A stretch of 64,000 bases of DNA from Muricoccus nepalensis (GTDB lineage Bacteria; Pseudomonadota; Alphaproteobacteria; Acetobacterales; Acetobacteraceae). Each line of letters opens with the position of its first letter. Position 1 is the first letter of the stretch. The stretch lies in contig NZ_RCZP01000001.1 of assembly GCF_006438825.1 (NCBI RefSeq), forward strand, positions 311,056 to 375,055, in the 5' to 3' direction. Below are positions 1 to 9,152 of this stretch, one piece after another. The notes under the pieces are model-generated. The model saw only the letters and a program-made list of their open reading frames with translations. It was not told where the DNA came from and did no database searches. The translations under genes and the position numbers were made by a program.

Positions 1-524
1 CGGCCGGCCCCCGGATGGAGCTCGGGACGCGGACGATCTTCAACCTGCTGGGACCCCTGACCAACCCGGCCAGGGTGCGCCGCCAGATGACCGGCGCCTT
101 CGCCCCGCAATGGCTCCGTCCCATGGCCGAGACGCTCGGCCGGATCGGCACGGAGCACGCCTGGCTCGTCCACGGCCAGGGCCTGGACGAGCTGACCATC
201 GCCGGCCCCTCCAATGTCGTGGAATTGAAGGGCGGCCTCATCCGGGAGTTCGAGGTCTCGCCGGAGGAGGCGGGGCTGCCGCGCCACCCCGCCGAGTCCC
301 TCCGCGGCGGGGAGGCCGCGGAGAACGCGGAGGCCCTTCTCGGCGTGCTCAGGGGCGAGGTGGGCGGCTACCGCGACTGCGTCCTGCTCAACGCCGCCGC
401 GGCCCTGGTCGTGGCGGGGCGGGTGGACAGCCTCCGGGCCGGCGCCGCCATCGCCGCCGAATCGATCGCCGCCGGGGCGGCCCTCTCGGCGTTGGAGCGC
501 TTGAGGGCGGCCACCGCCGCCTGA
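1..524 (+). CDS. trpD: Anthranilate phosphoribosyltransferase, C-terminal part (gene begins before the window)
   Basis: TrpD transfers the phosphoribosyl group of PRPP to anthranilate, the second committed step of tryptophan synthesis, in the cytoplasm. The visible 173 residues start inside the family's conserved segment ([18 protein letters not shown] near the window edge) and run to a TGA at 522-524; the reading frame is open to position 3, so an in-frame ATG at 15 is internal and not the start. The remainder matches the C-terminal alpha/beta domain, with the HG-DEL motif ([10 protein letters not shown]) that forms part of the anthranilate site. trpC follows 125 bases downstream on the same strand, as in most alphaproteobacterial trpGDC clusters. 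Confidence 0.93.
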   Translation, partial: AGPRMELGTRTIFNLLGPLTNPARVRRQMTGAFAPQWLRPMAETLGRIGTEHAWLVHGQGLDELTIAGPSNVVELKGGLIREFEVSPEEAGLPRHPAESLRGGEAAENAEALLGVLRGEVGGYRDCVLLNAAAALVVAGRVDSLRAGAAIAAESIAAGAALSALERLRAATAA

Positions 525-649
525 AGCCGCCGCCCGGCCGGCGCCCCGTGCGGCGCGCCGGCCCCGGGGGCGCGGGATGGCTGCCCTGCGGCCGGGGCGG
601 CCGCCTCCGCTTGACGCGCGGCGCGCATCGGCCCCAGGAACCGCCCATC

Positions 650-1473
<824 letters not shown>

Positions 1474-1477
<4 letters not shown>

Positions 1478-1983
1478 GCGCCCCGCCCGCCCCGGGCGGG
1501 GAGCGCGACGGCGGCGCCCTCACCCATTTCGACGCGGCCGGCCGCGCGGCCATGGTGGACGTCTCCGCCAAACCCGAGACGGTGCGCGAGGCCACCGCCC
1601 GCGGGCGCATCACCATGCGGCCCGAAACCCTGGCCCTCATCGCCGAGGGCCGCGCCGGAAAGGGCGACGTGCTCGGCGTCGCGCGGCTGGCGGGCATCAT
1701 GGCGGCCAAGCGCACGGCGGAGCTCATCCCGCTCTGCCACCCCCTCCCCCTCTCCGCCGTCACCCTCGACCTGGAGCTCGCGGCACCCGACGCCGTCGAG
1801 ATCGCGGCCACCGTCCGCACCGCCGGGCGCACGGGCGTGGAGATGGAGGCGATGACCGCCGTCAGCGTCGCGGCGCTGACGATCTACGACATGGTCAAGG
1901 CCGCCGACCGCGGCATGCGGATCGAGGCGGTGCGGCTGGTGCGCAAGTCCGGCGGCAAGTCGGGCCTCTTCGAGGCGCCCTGA
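1474..1983 (+). CDS. moaC: Cyclic pyranopterin monophosphate synthase
   Basis: MoaC converts the MoaA product to cyclic pyranopterin monophosphate, the first stable intermediate of molybdenum cofactor synthesis. The 169-residue protein carries the family signature blocks [16 protein letters not shown] at the N-terminus, [31 protein letters not shown] and the terminal KSGGKSG. No ATG or GTG lies in frame between the trpC stop and the conserved N-terminus, so the best start is TTG 1474, sharing bases with the trpC stop (TTGA). The TGA stop overlaps the moeA start (TGATG). Moco genes following trpC is a common alphaproteobacterial order. Confidence 0.93.
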
Positions 1984-3188
1984 TGATCGCCGTGGACGAG
2001 GCGCTGGCGCGGATCCTCGCGAACCTCCGCCCGACCGGCCCGGAGACGGTCCCCCTGCCCGAGGGCGCCGGCCGCGTCCTCGCGCGCGCCGTCGAGGCCC
2101 GCCTCACCCAGCCCCCCGCGGACGTCTCCGCCATGGACGGCTACGCCCTGCGCGCGGCGGACGCCGCGGTGGGCGCCCGGCTGCGCGTCACCGGCGCCTC
2201 CCCGGCCGGGCATCCCTTCGCGGGGGCCGTTGGGCCGGGCGAGGCCGTCCGCATCTTCACCGGCGGCGCCCTGCCGCCGGGCGCCGACGCCATCCTCCTG
2301 CAGGAGGACGCGACGGCCGGGGACGGGGTCGTGGTGCCCACCGAGGCACCGCGGGCCGGGCGCTGGATCCGCCGCCAGGGCCTCGACTTCCGCGCGGGCG
2401 AGGCGCTGATCGAGCCCGGCCGCCGCCTCACCGCGCGCGACATCGGCCTCGCCGCCGCCGCGAACCACCCCTGGCTCGCCGTGCACCGGCGCCCGCGGGT
2501 CGCCATCCTGGCCACGGGCGACGAGATCGTCCTGCCCGGCGAGGCGCTGCCGGCCGGCGGCATCGTCTCCTCCAACGCCCACGCGCTGGCCGCCCTCGTC
2601 CGCGCCGCGGGGGCGGAGCCGCTGGTGCTGCCGATCGCGGGCGACGACCGCGAGGCAATCGCCGCGGCGGCCGCGGCGGCCGCGGGCTGCGACCTCCTCG
2701 TCACCACCGGCGGCGCGAGCGTCGGCGAGCACGACCTCGTACAGGCGGCGCTCGGCCCGGAGGGCTTCTCGCTCGACTTCTGGAAGATCGCGATGCGGCC
2801 GGGCAAGCCGCTGATCTGGGGCGCGCTGCGGGGCACGCCGCTGCTCGGCCTGCCCGGGAACCCCGTCTCGGCCTTCGTCTGCGCGGTGGTCTTCCTCGTC
2901 CCCGCCCTCCGCCGCCTCTCGGGCCTGCCGGGCGGGCCGGTGGAGACGCGGCAGGGGATCCTCGGCGCGGCGCTGGAGGCGAACGACCGGCGGCAGGACT
3001 ACCTTCGGGCCGCCCTCGCGCGCGACGCCGAGGGGCGCGCCGTGGTCACGCCCTTCCCGGTGCAGGACAGCTCCATGCTGGCCACCCTGGCCCGGGCGGA
3101 GGCGCTGGTGGTGCGCGCCCCCCACGCGCCCTCGCTCGAAAAGGGCGCCCCCGTCGCTTTTGTGGAACTTTCCGCACTGGGTGCCTGA
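1983..3188 (+). CDS. moeA: Molybdopterin molybdenumtransferase
   Basis: MoeA inserts molybdate into adenylated molybdopterin to finish the molybdenum cofactor. At 401 residues it has the normal family length and domains: the N-terminal MoeA region with the SAMDGYAL motif near residue 50, the MoCF/MogA-like central domain with ATGDE and TTGGASVGEHD, and the small C-terminal beta domain. The ATG at 1983 overlaps the moaC stop by one base, which supports operon expression. The last codons lie about 25 bases upstream of the lexA SOS box. Confidence 0.95.
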   Translation: MIAVDEALARILANLRPTGPETVPLPEGAGRVLARAVEARLTQPPADVSAMDGYALRAADAAVGARLRVTGASPAGHPFAGAVGPGEAVRIFTGGALPPGADAILLQEDATAGDGVVVPTEAPRAGRWIRRQGLDFRAGEALIEPGRRLTARDIGLAAAANHPWLAVHRRPRVAILATGDEIVLPGEALPAGGIVSSNAHALAALVRAAGAEPLVLPIAGDDREAIAAAAAAAAGCDLLVTTGGASVGEHDLVQAALGPEGFSLDFWKIAMRPGKPLIWGALRGTPLLGLPGNPVSAFVCAVVFLVPALRRLSGLPGGPVETRQGILGAALEANDRRQDYLRAALARDAEGRAVVTPFPVQDSSMLATLARAEALVVRAPHAPSLEKGAPVAFVELSALGA

Positions 3189-3212
3189 GGAGCAGCATTG
3201 ACCGACACGGTG

Positions 3213-3227
3213 GAACTTTCATAGAAC
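3213..3227 (+). promoter_or_regulatory. SOS box (LexA operator) upstream of lexA
   Basis: The sequence GAACTTTCATAGAAC is an exact GAAC-N7-GAAC direct repeat, the LexA operator form of Alphaproteobacteria. It lies 66 bases before the lexA ATG, so autorepression of lexA is expected. An 11-base copy of its left part (GTGGAACTTTC, 3210-3220) also occurs at 3162-3172 inside the end of moeA, but there the second GAAC half-site is absent. Confidence 0.85.
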
Positions 3228-3293
3228 TTCGCCGTCGGTTGCCCGTTTGTTCGTGCAGAAGACCCCCTTCGCCCCCAGGGAGACGCCCGGACC

Positions 3294-4037
3294 ATGCTGA
3301 CCCGCAAGCAGCACGAACTCCTCATCTTCATCGACAAGCACCTCCGCAGCACCGGCTTCTCCCCCTCCTTCGAGGAGATGAAGGAGGCGCTGAACCTGAA
3401 GTCGAAGTCCGGGATCCATCGCCTGATCACGGCGCTGGAGGAGCGCGGCTTCCTTAAGCGCCGCGCTCACCGCGCCCGCGCCCTCGAGGTGCTGCGCGTG
3501 CCGGACAGCCTCTCGCCCCGCGGCGCCCCCGCGGCGGCCGCCCCGGCCCCGGCCGCGGCGGGCCCCGCGCAGCCCCTCTTCGCGCCGAACGTCATCCGCG
3601 GGAACTTTGCGCCCAACCTGCCGGGCGCCGTCCGCACCGCCAACGACGCCGCCGCCGTCCACCTGCCGCTCTACGGCCGCATCGCCGCCGGCCTGCCGAT
3701 CGAGGCGCTGCGCGACGGCGGCGAGAGCGTGGAGGTCCCGGCCGCGATGCTCGGGGGCGGCGAGCACTACGCGCTCGAGGTCTCCGGCGATTCAATGGAG
3801 GGCGCCGGCATCCTCGACGGCGACACCATCATCATCCGGCGCGGCGACACCGCGGACAACGGCTCGATCGTCGTCGCCCTCGTGGACGAGAACGAGGTGA
3901 CGCTGAAGCGCCTCCGCCGCCGCGGCAACTCCATCGCGCTCGAGGCCGCCAACCCGCGCTACGAGACCCGCATCTTCGGGCCGGACCGCGTGAAGGTGCA
4001 GGGCCGGCTGGTGGGGCTGGTCCGCCGCTACCACTGA
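3294..4037 (+). CDS. lexA: LexA repressor
   Basis: LexA represses the SOS regulon and is inactivated by RecA-stimulated self-cleavage. The 247-residue protein has an N-terminal winged-helix domain (residues 1-70, beginning [10 protein letters not shown]), a Pro/Ala-rich linker (about 72-95), and a C-terminal S24 peptidase domain. The self-cleavage site Ala132-Gly133, the nucleophile Ser167 (SGDSMEG) and the general-base Lys205 are all present. The ATG at 3294 matches the family start. A GAAC-N7-GAAC operator sits upstream at 3213-3227 and a strong hairpin follows the stop, so the gene is likely a single autoregulated unit. Confidence 0.96.
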   Translation: MLTRKQHELLIFIDKHLRSTGFSPSFEEMKEALNLKSKSGIHRLITALEERGFLKRRAHRARALEVLRVPDSLSPRGAPAAAAPAPAAAGPAQPLFAPNVIRGNFAPNLPGAVRTANDAAAVHLPLYGRIAAGLPIEALRDGGESVEVPAAMLGGGEHYALEVSGDSMEGAGILDGDTIIIRRGDTADNGSIVVALVDENEVTLKRLRRRGNSIALEAANPRYETRIFGPDRVKVQGRLVGLVRRYH

Positions 4038-4056
4038 GCGGCCGGGGGATGACCTG

Positions 4057-4090
4057 AAGGGCCGGGGGGGATCCCTCCCCGGCCCTTTCT
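4057..4090 (+). terminator. Intrinsic terminator after lexA (possibly shared with convergent comEC)
   Basis: An 11-bp perfect stem (4057-4067 with 4077-4087, arms AAGGGCCGGGG / CCCCGGCCCTT) is followed on the + strand by TTTCTCTATT. It lies between the convergent stops of lexA (4037) and comEC (4091), and the + direction has the better T-rich tail. Confidence 0.7.
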
Positions 4091-6264
4091 CTATTCGGTC
4101 TCCGCCGGCGGCTCGGCCTGGGGCTGCGCGCGCGGGACGGGCACGGGCGGCACCCAGGGCCGGTCGCCGCGGAAGGCCCGGTCCGAGAGGACGACCACGC
4201 CGTCCCGCCCGAGCCAGATCGCGTGCGACCCGTCGCGCCAGGCGCTGAAGCGGTCGACACGGGGCACGTCGCGGCAGCGGCCCCGGATCGGCTCCAGCGA
4301 CACCAGGACCGCGGCCTCCCCGCAGCCCGTCTCCGCCAGCACCGGCCCGGCCGGCGCGCGCCGCCCGCGGCCCCCCTCTCGCGGCGGCGCGCGGAGAAGC
4401 ACCGCGGCCGGTCCGTCCCCGCGCGGGCGGAGGAGGCAGGAGAGCGGCGTGCAGGCGGCGCCGGGCACCTCCCCCTCCCGCGGCAGGGCCGCCGCGTCAT
4501 CCTCGCCCCAGGCGCGCAGCCAGGATTCCCGCGTCAGCCGGCTCGAACCGGAGGCCCGCTCCGACAGCACGCCGGCGGGCGTGGCCACGGCCAGCATCCG
4601 CCCGTCCGCCGCGAGAAGGATGTCCGGCGGGGCCGTCGCCAGCCCCGAGAGCAGCCCCGCCGCCATCAGCGGCACGCCGGCCCAGCGCCAGGGGAGGCGC
4701 CAGAGGCAGAGCCAGAGCATGCCGAGGGAGAACAGGCCGAGCCCCCAGGCCGGGATCGGCGCCGCCGAGAGCGCGGCCCCCGGCCAGGACGCGACCGTGC
4801 GCCCGACGAGGAGCGTCGCGTCCACCCCCCACCCCATGACCGCCAGCGCCGGCCCTTCCCAGCCCAGCGGCATGAGGAAGGCCGCGAGCATCCCCGCGGG
4901 CATGACGACGAAGGAGGTGAGCGGCACCGCGACGGCGTTGGCCGCGACGCCGTAGAGCTGCAGCCGGCCGAAATGGTGCAGGCCGAAGGGCGTGGTGGCC
5001 GCGCCCGCGACGATCGAGGTTCCCATCAGGCCGATCAGCAGGAGCGCGAGCCGCCCCGCGCCGCCCCTTTCCCGCAGGCGCCGCGTGGGCCCGCGCATCG
5101 CCTCCGCCGCGGCGATGAGGGCGAGGACGGCGGCGAAGGACATCTGGAAGGAGGGCCCGACCAGGGCCTCCGGCGCGAAGAGCAGCACGAGGGCCGCCGC
5201 CACCGCCAGCGCCCGCGGCGAGAGCGCCCGCCGCCCCGTCAGGATCGCGAGGGTAAGAGGGCGGCCATGGCGAAGGACCGCACCATCGGCACCCCCGCCC
5301 CGGTGAGCAGCGTGTAGGCGCCGCCGAGGGCAAGGCCCGCCACCGCCGCCGCCCCCTTGGAATCGAAGCGCAGCGCAAGCCAGGGAATGGCCGCGATTCC
5401 CGCCCGGAGCACAACGAAGGCAAGGCCGATGACGATGGCGACGTGCAGGCCGGAGGGCGAGAGCAGGTGCGCGAGGCCGGAGTCGCGCAGCGCCGCGAGC
5501 TCGGCCGGCGGGATGGCCGATTGCGACCCGGTGAGCAGCGCCGCCGAGACCGCCCCCGTTCCCCCCGGCAGGGCCGCGGTCACGCGCGTCTCGATCGCGG
5601 TGCGGAGCCCGGCGAAGAAGGGCGCCTCCCCCCGCGCGGTGATCTCCGCGGGGTTGAGCGCAAAGCCGGACCCCGCCAGGCCCGAGAAGAAGGCGGCGCG
5701 CTGGAAGTCGAAGGCGCCGGGAAAGGCCGGCGGCATCGGTGGGCGGATCAGCGCGCGCACCGCGATCACGTCCCCCGGCGCCGGCCGCGCGGGGTCGTTG
5801 GCGCGGAGCCGGATGCGGACCCCGCGCGCGAGCGGCGGCCCCTCGCCCAGCCGCGGCGCGTCCAGCAGCACCCGCCGGCCCTCCGGCAGCAGGTCCACCG
5901 CCGCGACGCGCCCGCTGACGACGACCGCGGTCCGCGGCAGCTCCGGCAGCGGCGGCGCCACGCCCGCGTGGAAAATCGCCGCGGCGAAGCCGAGCGCCCC
6001 GGCCCCCGCCAGCGCCAGCCCCGCCCCGAGCAGCGGGTGCCGCGCCCGCGCGAGGAGGGCGAGCGCCAGGATCGGCCAGGGCAGCGCCATCCAGCCCGCG
6101 CCCGGCTCCGCCCGAAGCCCGAAATAGGCGAGCACGCCCGCGCCCATGGCGACGGGCAGCCAGAGCGGCCAGCGGCTCCACTCCGCCACGATCCACCCCT
6201 CCGCCCGCTCGGCAAGGGTCGGTCGGGGGGCGGCGATCAGCCCGGGCGCGGCGTGGGTGAGCAT
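4091..6264 (-). pseudogene. comEC: ComEC/Rec2-type DNA uptake channel, interrupted by a frameshift
   Basis: ComEC is the inner-membrane channel that carries single-stranded DNA into the cytoplasm during natural transformation. Two reading frames must be joined to recover it. ATG 6264 to TGA 5239 encodes 341 residues: N-terminal membrane segments, the soluble DUF4131/OB-like region, and the start of the Competence domain (LLTGSQSAIP, HLLSPSGLH, LLTGAGVPMVRSFAMAALL). The family sequence then continues in another frame (TLAILTGRRALSPRALA onward, many hydrophobic helices) to the TAG at 4091-4093. One base appears to be missing at about 5251-5262. The whole would be about 730 residues, a normal ComEC length, with no recognisable metallo-beta-lactamase domain. 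It is either a real inactivation or a sequencing error. It is divergent from gltX. Confidence 0.8.
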
Positions 6265-6342
6265 GGTCGGCGCCCATCATAGACCAACTGATCACGCGGG
6301 CGTGAGGGGTCAACAGCGGCGCCTTGCGTGATAGAGGGGCGC

Positions 6343-7749
6343 ATGACCGTCCGAACCCGCTTCGCGCCCTCCCCCACCGGCTACCTGCACATCGGGGGCG
6401 CGCGCACCGCCCTCTTCAACTTCCTCTTCGCGCGCCATCACGGCGGGGAATACCTCCTGCGGATCGAGGACACCGACCGCGCGCGCAGCACGCCCGAGGC
6501 GGTGCAGCAGATCCTGGACAGCCTCGACTGGCTCGGCCTCTCGCCGGACGAGCCCCCGGTGATGCAGACCTCGCGCGAGGCGCGGCACGCCGAGGTCGCG
6601 CGGGCGCTGCTGGAGAAGGGCGCCGCCTACCTCGCCTACGACACGGCCGAGGAGCTCGTCGCCATGCGCGAGCGCGCCCAGGCCGAGGGCCGCCCGCCCC
6701 GCTACGACGGCCGCTGGCGCGACCGCGACCCGTCCGAGGCCCCCGCCGGCATCGCCCCCGTCATCCGCATCAAGGCCCCGCGCGAGGGCGAGACGGTCGT
6801 GCGCGACCTAGTGCAGGGCGAGGTGCGGGTCGGCAACAGCGAGCTGGACGACATGATCATCCTGCGCTCCGACGGCACGCCCACCTACCTCCACGCCGTG
6901 GTGGTGGACGACCACGACATGCGCATCACCCACGTCATCCGCGGCGACGACCACCTGACGAACACCTTCCGCCAGTGCATGGTCTACGACGCCATGGGCT
7001 GGGCCCTGCCGGAATTCGCGCATATCCCGCTCATCCACGGCGCGGACGGCGCGAAGCTCTCCAAGCGCCACGGCGCCGTCGGCGCCCTCGAGTTCCGCGA
7101 CCAAGGCCTGCTGCCGGAGGCCGTGTGCAACTACCTCCTCCGCCTCGGCTGGGGGCACGGGGACGAGGAGTTCGTGCCGCGCGAGCGGGCGATCGAGCTG
7201 TTCGACCTCAAGGACGTCGGCCGCGCCGCCTCCCGCATGGACTACGCGAAGCTCATGCACCTGAACGGCCAGTACCTCCGGGCGGCCAGCCCCGAGGCGC
7301 TGCTGCCCCGCGTGCTGGCGCGGCTCGGGGAGGTCGGCGAGGTCCAGGCGGCCCGCGTCGCGGCCCTCATCCCCGACCTCCAGCCCCGCGCGCGCAGCCT
7401 CGAGGAGATGGCCGAGGGCGCGCGCTTCGCCTTCGCCGGCCGCCCCCTGAAATACGAGCCCAAGGCCGCCCTCGCGCTCGAGGACCACGTCGCGCGGGAG
7501 CGGCTCTCCGCGCTGTCGACGGCGCTCGCCGGCGCCGAGTGGGAGCGCGCGTCGCTCGACGCGGCGCTGCGGGCCTTCGCGGAGGCGCAGGGCGTGAAGC
7601 TCGGCCAGGTGGCCCAGCCGCTGCGCGCCGCCCTGACTGGCAGCCTGCAGTCGCCCCCGATCGACGCCGTGCTCGCGGCCCTGGGACGGGAGGAGAGCCT
7701 GGCGCGCATCGGCGACGCGGCGGAGGGCATCACCCTGGTCGGAGGCTGA
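6343..7749 (+). CDS. gltX: Glutamate--tRNA ligase
   Basis: GltX charges tRNA-Glu (and in many alphaproteobacteria also tRNA-Gln, later amidated) with glutamate. The 468-residue class I synthetase shows the N-terminal FAPSPTGYLHIGG (HIGH motif, residues 16-19), the LLRIEDTDRARS block, the RGDDH region, and KLSKRHG (KMSKS-type loop, residues 238-242), followed by the helical anticodon-binding domain. ATG 6343 was chosen over an in-frame GTG at 6328 because it begins at the conserved TVRTRFAPSPTG and has an AGAGGGG ribosome site just upstream. Confidence 0.95.
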   Translation: MTVRTRFAPSPTGYLHIGGARTALFNFLFARHHGGEYLLRIEDTDRARSTPEAVQQILDSLDWLGLSPDEPPVMQTSREARHAEVARALLEKGAAYLAYDTAEELVAMRERAQAEGRPPRYDGRWRDRDPSEAPAGIAPVIRIKAPREGETVVRDLVQGEVRVGNSELDDMIILRSDGTPTYLHAVVVDDHDMRITHVIRGDDHLTNTFRQCMVYDAMGWALPEFAHIPLIHGADGAKLSKRHGAVGALEFRDQGLLPEAVCNYLLRLGWGHGDEEFVPRERAIELFDLKDVGRAASRMDYAKLMHLNGQYLRAASPEALLPRVLARLGEVGEVQAARVAALIPDLQPRARSLEEMAEGARFAFAGRPLKYEPKAALALEDHVARERLSALSTALAGAEWERASLDAALRAFAEAQGVKLGQVAQPLRAALTGSLQSPPIDAVLAALGREESLARIGDAAEGITLVGG

Positions 7750-7754
7750 GGCCA

Positions 7755-7785
7755 GGGGGTTCCATCCACCGCATGGATGGAGCCT
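7755..7785 (+). other. Short hairpin after gltX
   Basis: The arms GGTTCCATCC and GGATGGAGCC pair over ten positions (one G-U) about 10-35 bases after the gltX stop. No T-run follows, so it may stabilise the 3' end more than terminate transcription. The rest of the 134-base interval to the next gene shows only a palindromic ACGACGTCGT and a ribosome site. Confidence 0.35.
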
Positions 7786-7883
7786 ATCCAGGCCTTGGAG
7801 TGGATCATCGCGGGGAGGCGGGCGCATACCGCCGTCACAAGACGACGACGTCGTGCCGCCGCCATCCACCAAGGATATGAGCG

Positions 7884-8123
7884 ATGACCGCTTCCAACCC
7901 CTCCAAGACTCTCCGCGCCCTCGGCCTCGCCGCCGCCGTGATCGGGTCCCTCGCCGCGCAGGGCGCTTCCGCCCGCACCCTCTACACCGTCGACGGCCCG
8001 ATCACCGTGCCCGACGCCGTGCTGACGCAGAGCCGCACGCCGCTGTCGAGCCCGGCCCAGACGCCCGCCCAGATCTTCCTCGAGCGCAGCGGCGCCACCG
8101 GCGGCGGCGGCCAGCACTCCTGA
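7884..8123 (+). CDS. Small secreted protein of unknown function
   Basis: I do not recognise a family for this 79-residue protein. The ATG at 7884 has AAGGA at 7871-7875. The first 30 residues look like a Sec signal peptide: KTLR, then a hydrophobic stretch (ALGLAAAVIGSLAAQ) ending in GASA before RTLYT, a plausible signal peptidase I site. The mature part is about 50 residues, rich in Thr, Ser, Pro and Gly, without cysteines, ending in a Gly run and QHS. It stands alone between gltX and a strong terminator. It is probably exported to the periplasm; real expression is supported by the good ribosome site and the terminator directly after it. Confidence 0.6.
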   Translation: MTASNPSKTLRALGLAAAVIGSLAAQGASARTLYTVDGPITVPDAVLTQSRTPLSSPAQTPAQIFLERSGATGGGGQHS

Positions 8124-8159
8124 CCGCCGGGGCCACCGGCCCCGCCCCGTAGAACGCAG

Positions 8160-8193
8160 AAAGGGCCGCCGGTCATGCCGGCGGCCCTTTCTC
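8160..8193 (+). terminator. Intrinsic terminator after the small secreted protein gene
   Basis: A perfect 13-bp stem (8160-8172 with 8178-8190) encloses the five-base loop TCATG; the + strand arm ends in CCCTTTCTC. Its palindromic AAAGGG/CCCTTT ends also give a short T-run on the - strand, so it may serve the convergent ycjF as well. Confidence 0.8.
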
Positions 8194-8208
8194 ATGCCCG
8201 CGCCGCGC

Positions 8209-9084
8209 TCACATGCGGTCGCGCGGGACGATCCGGCAGGCGGCCGCGGTCGCCCGCGCCAGGGTGATGAGGCGCCGCGCGGCGACCGCCCCCGTGGCCG
8301 CCTCGCCCACCACATGGCCGATGAGGGGGTTGGTGACGATCGCGCGGACCGCCGTGTCGGTCGCGACCTCCGTCGCGGCGACGGTCGCGGCGTCGAAGGC
8401 CGCGCGGCGGAGCAGCGAGGCCGTGGCGACGATCCCCGGCCGCATCCCGTGCAGCGCCGCCACCTGCCGCACCAGCCGCAGCCCGCGCCACCCCACCACC
8501 AGCGCGTCGAGCGAGGGCGAGGGGCTGATCGCCGTGGCCGCGAAGCCCTGCAGCGCCGCCACCCGCCCGAGCGCCCGCGCATCGGCGTCGAGCGCCTCCA
8601 GCGGCCCCGCCTCCAGCAGCGCGCGGAGGGCCGGCAGGTCCGGCGCCTCCCGCAGCGCCGGCAGCGCCGCGGCGGCGAGCGGGATCGGCTCGGCCCAGGC
8701 GAGGACATGCGCCTTCGCCGAGCGCAGGTCGCCGCGCGCGAAGGCCTCGCGGGCCGCGTCCACCTGGCGCAGCCGGAACAGCGCGCGGAACTCCCGCACC
8801 GCCGCCCAGCCGATCACCCCGAAGCCGCCGAGCGACACCGCGAGCGTCAGCCAGCCGAGCCAGGCGGCCCGCGTGAACTGCTCGGCCACGTAGTTCCCGG
8901 CGGCCAGCGCCGAGAAGCCGAGGATGAGGGCCGAGACCCCGATCGCGAGCAGCGAGAGGGTCGAGAAGCCGACGGAAGGGATGGCGAGCGGCTCGGTGCC
9001 GGCCTCCCAGGCGTGGTCGAGCCGCGCCGGGCCGGCTTCCTCCTCCAGGATGATCCGGGGGGGACGGGGGACGGTCTCGCTCAA
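8209..9084 (-). CDS. ycjF: YcjF/TIGR01620-type membrane protein (DUF697)
   Basis: This 291-residue protein is the usual partner of YcjX. Two hydrophobic helices (about residues 42-66 and 77-99) are followed by a soluble helical region and a C-terminal DUF697-like segment (ATASLLRRAAFDAATVAATE, TNPLIGHVVGEAATG). The function of the pair is not settled; it is linked with envelope stress in enterobacteria. The frame requires TTG 9084 as start. A better-looking ATG (9101, with AGGAGG upstream) lies 17 bases earlier in another frame and reads only MSETLP before a stop that overlaps the TTG. ycjX ends 68 bases upstream. Confidence 0.85.
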   Translation of the reverse strand: MSETVPRPPRIILEEEAGPARLDHAWEAGTEPLAIPSVGFSTLSLLAIGVSALILGFSALAAGNYVAEQFTRAAWLGWLTLAVSLGGFGVIGWAAVREFRALFRLRQVDAAREAFARGDLRSAKAHVLAWAEPIPLAAAALPALREAPDLPALRALLEAGPLEALDADARALGRVAALQGFAATAISPSPSLDALVVGWRGLRLVRQVAALHGMRPGIVATASLLRRAAFDAATVAATEVATDTAVRAIVTNPLIGHVVGEAATGAVAARRLITLARATAAACRIVPRDRM

Positions 9085-9152
9085 GGCAGCGTCTCGCTCA
9101 TGCCGGGGGCCTCCTGCGCGCGGGCCCCCGATATGGCCCGCGCCGGCCGCGA

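Noticed and set aside
15-17. ATG at 15 as the start of trpD
   Set aside because: The frame is open to the window edge and this Met lies within the conserved middle of TrpD.
4091-6313. A single continuous 740-codon frame covering all of comEC
   Set aside because: Only its C-terminal half is ComEC-like; the first half is Arg/Gly/Ala-rich frame-shifted sequence, while the true N-terminus is in another frame from 6264.
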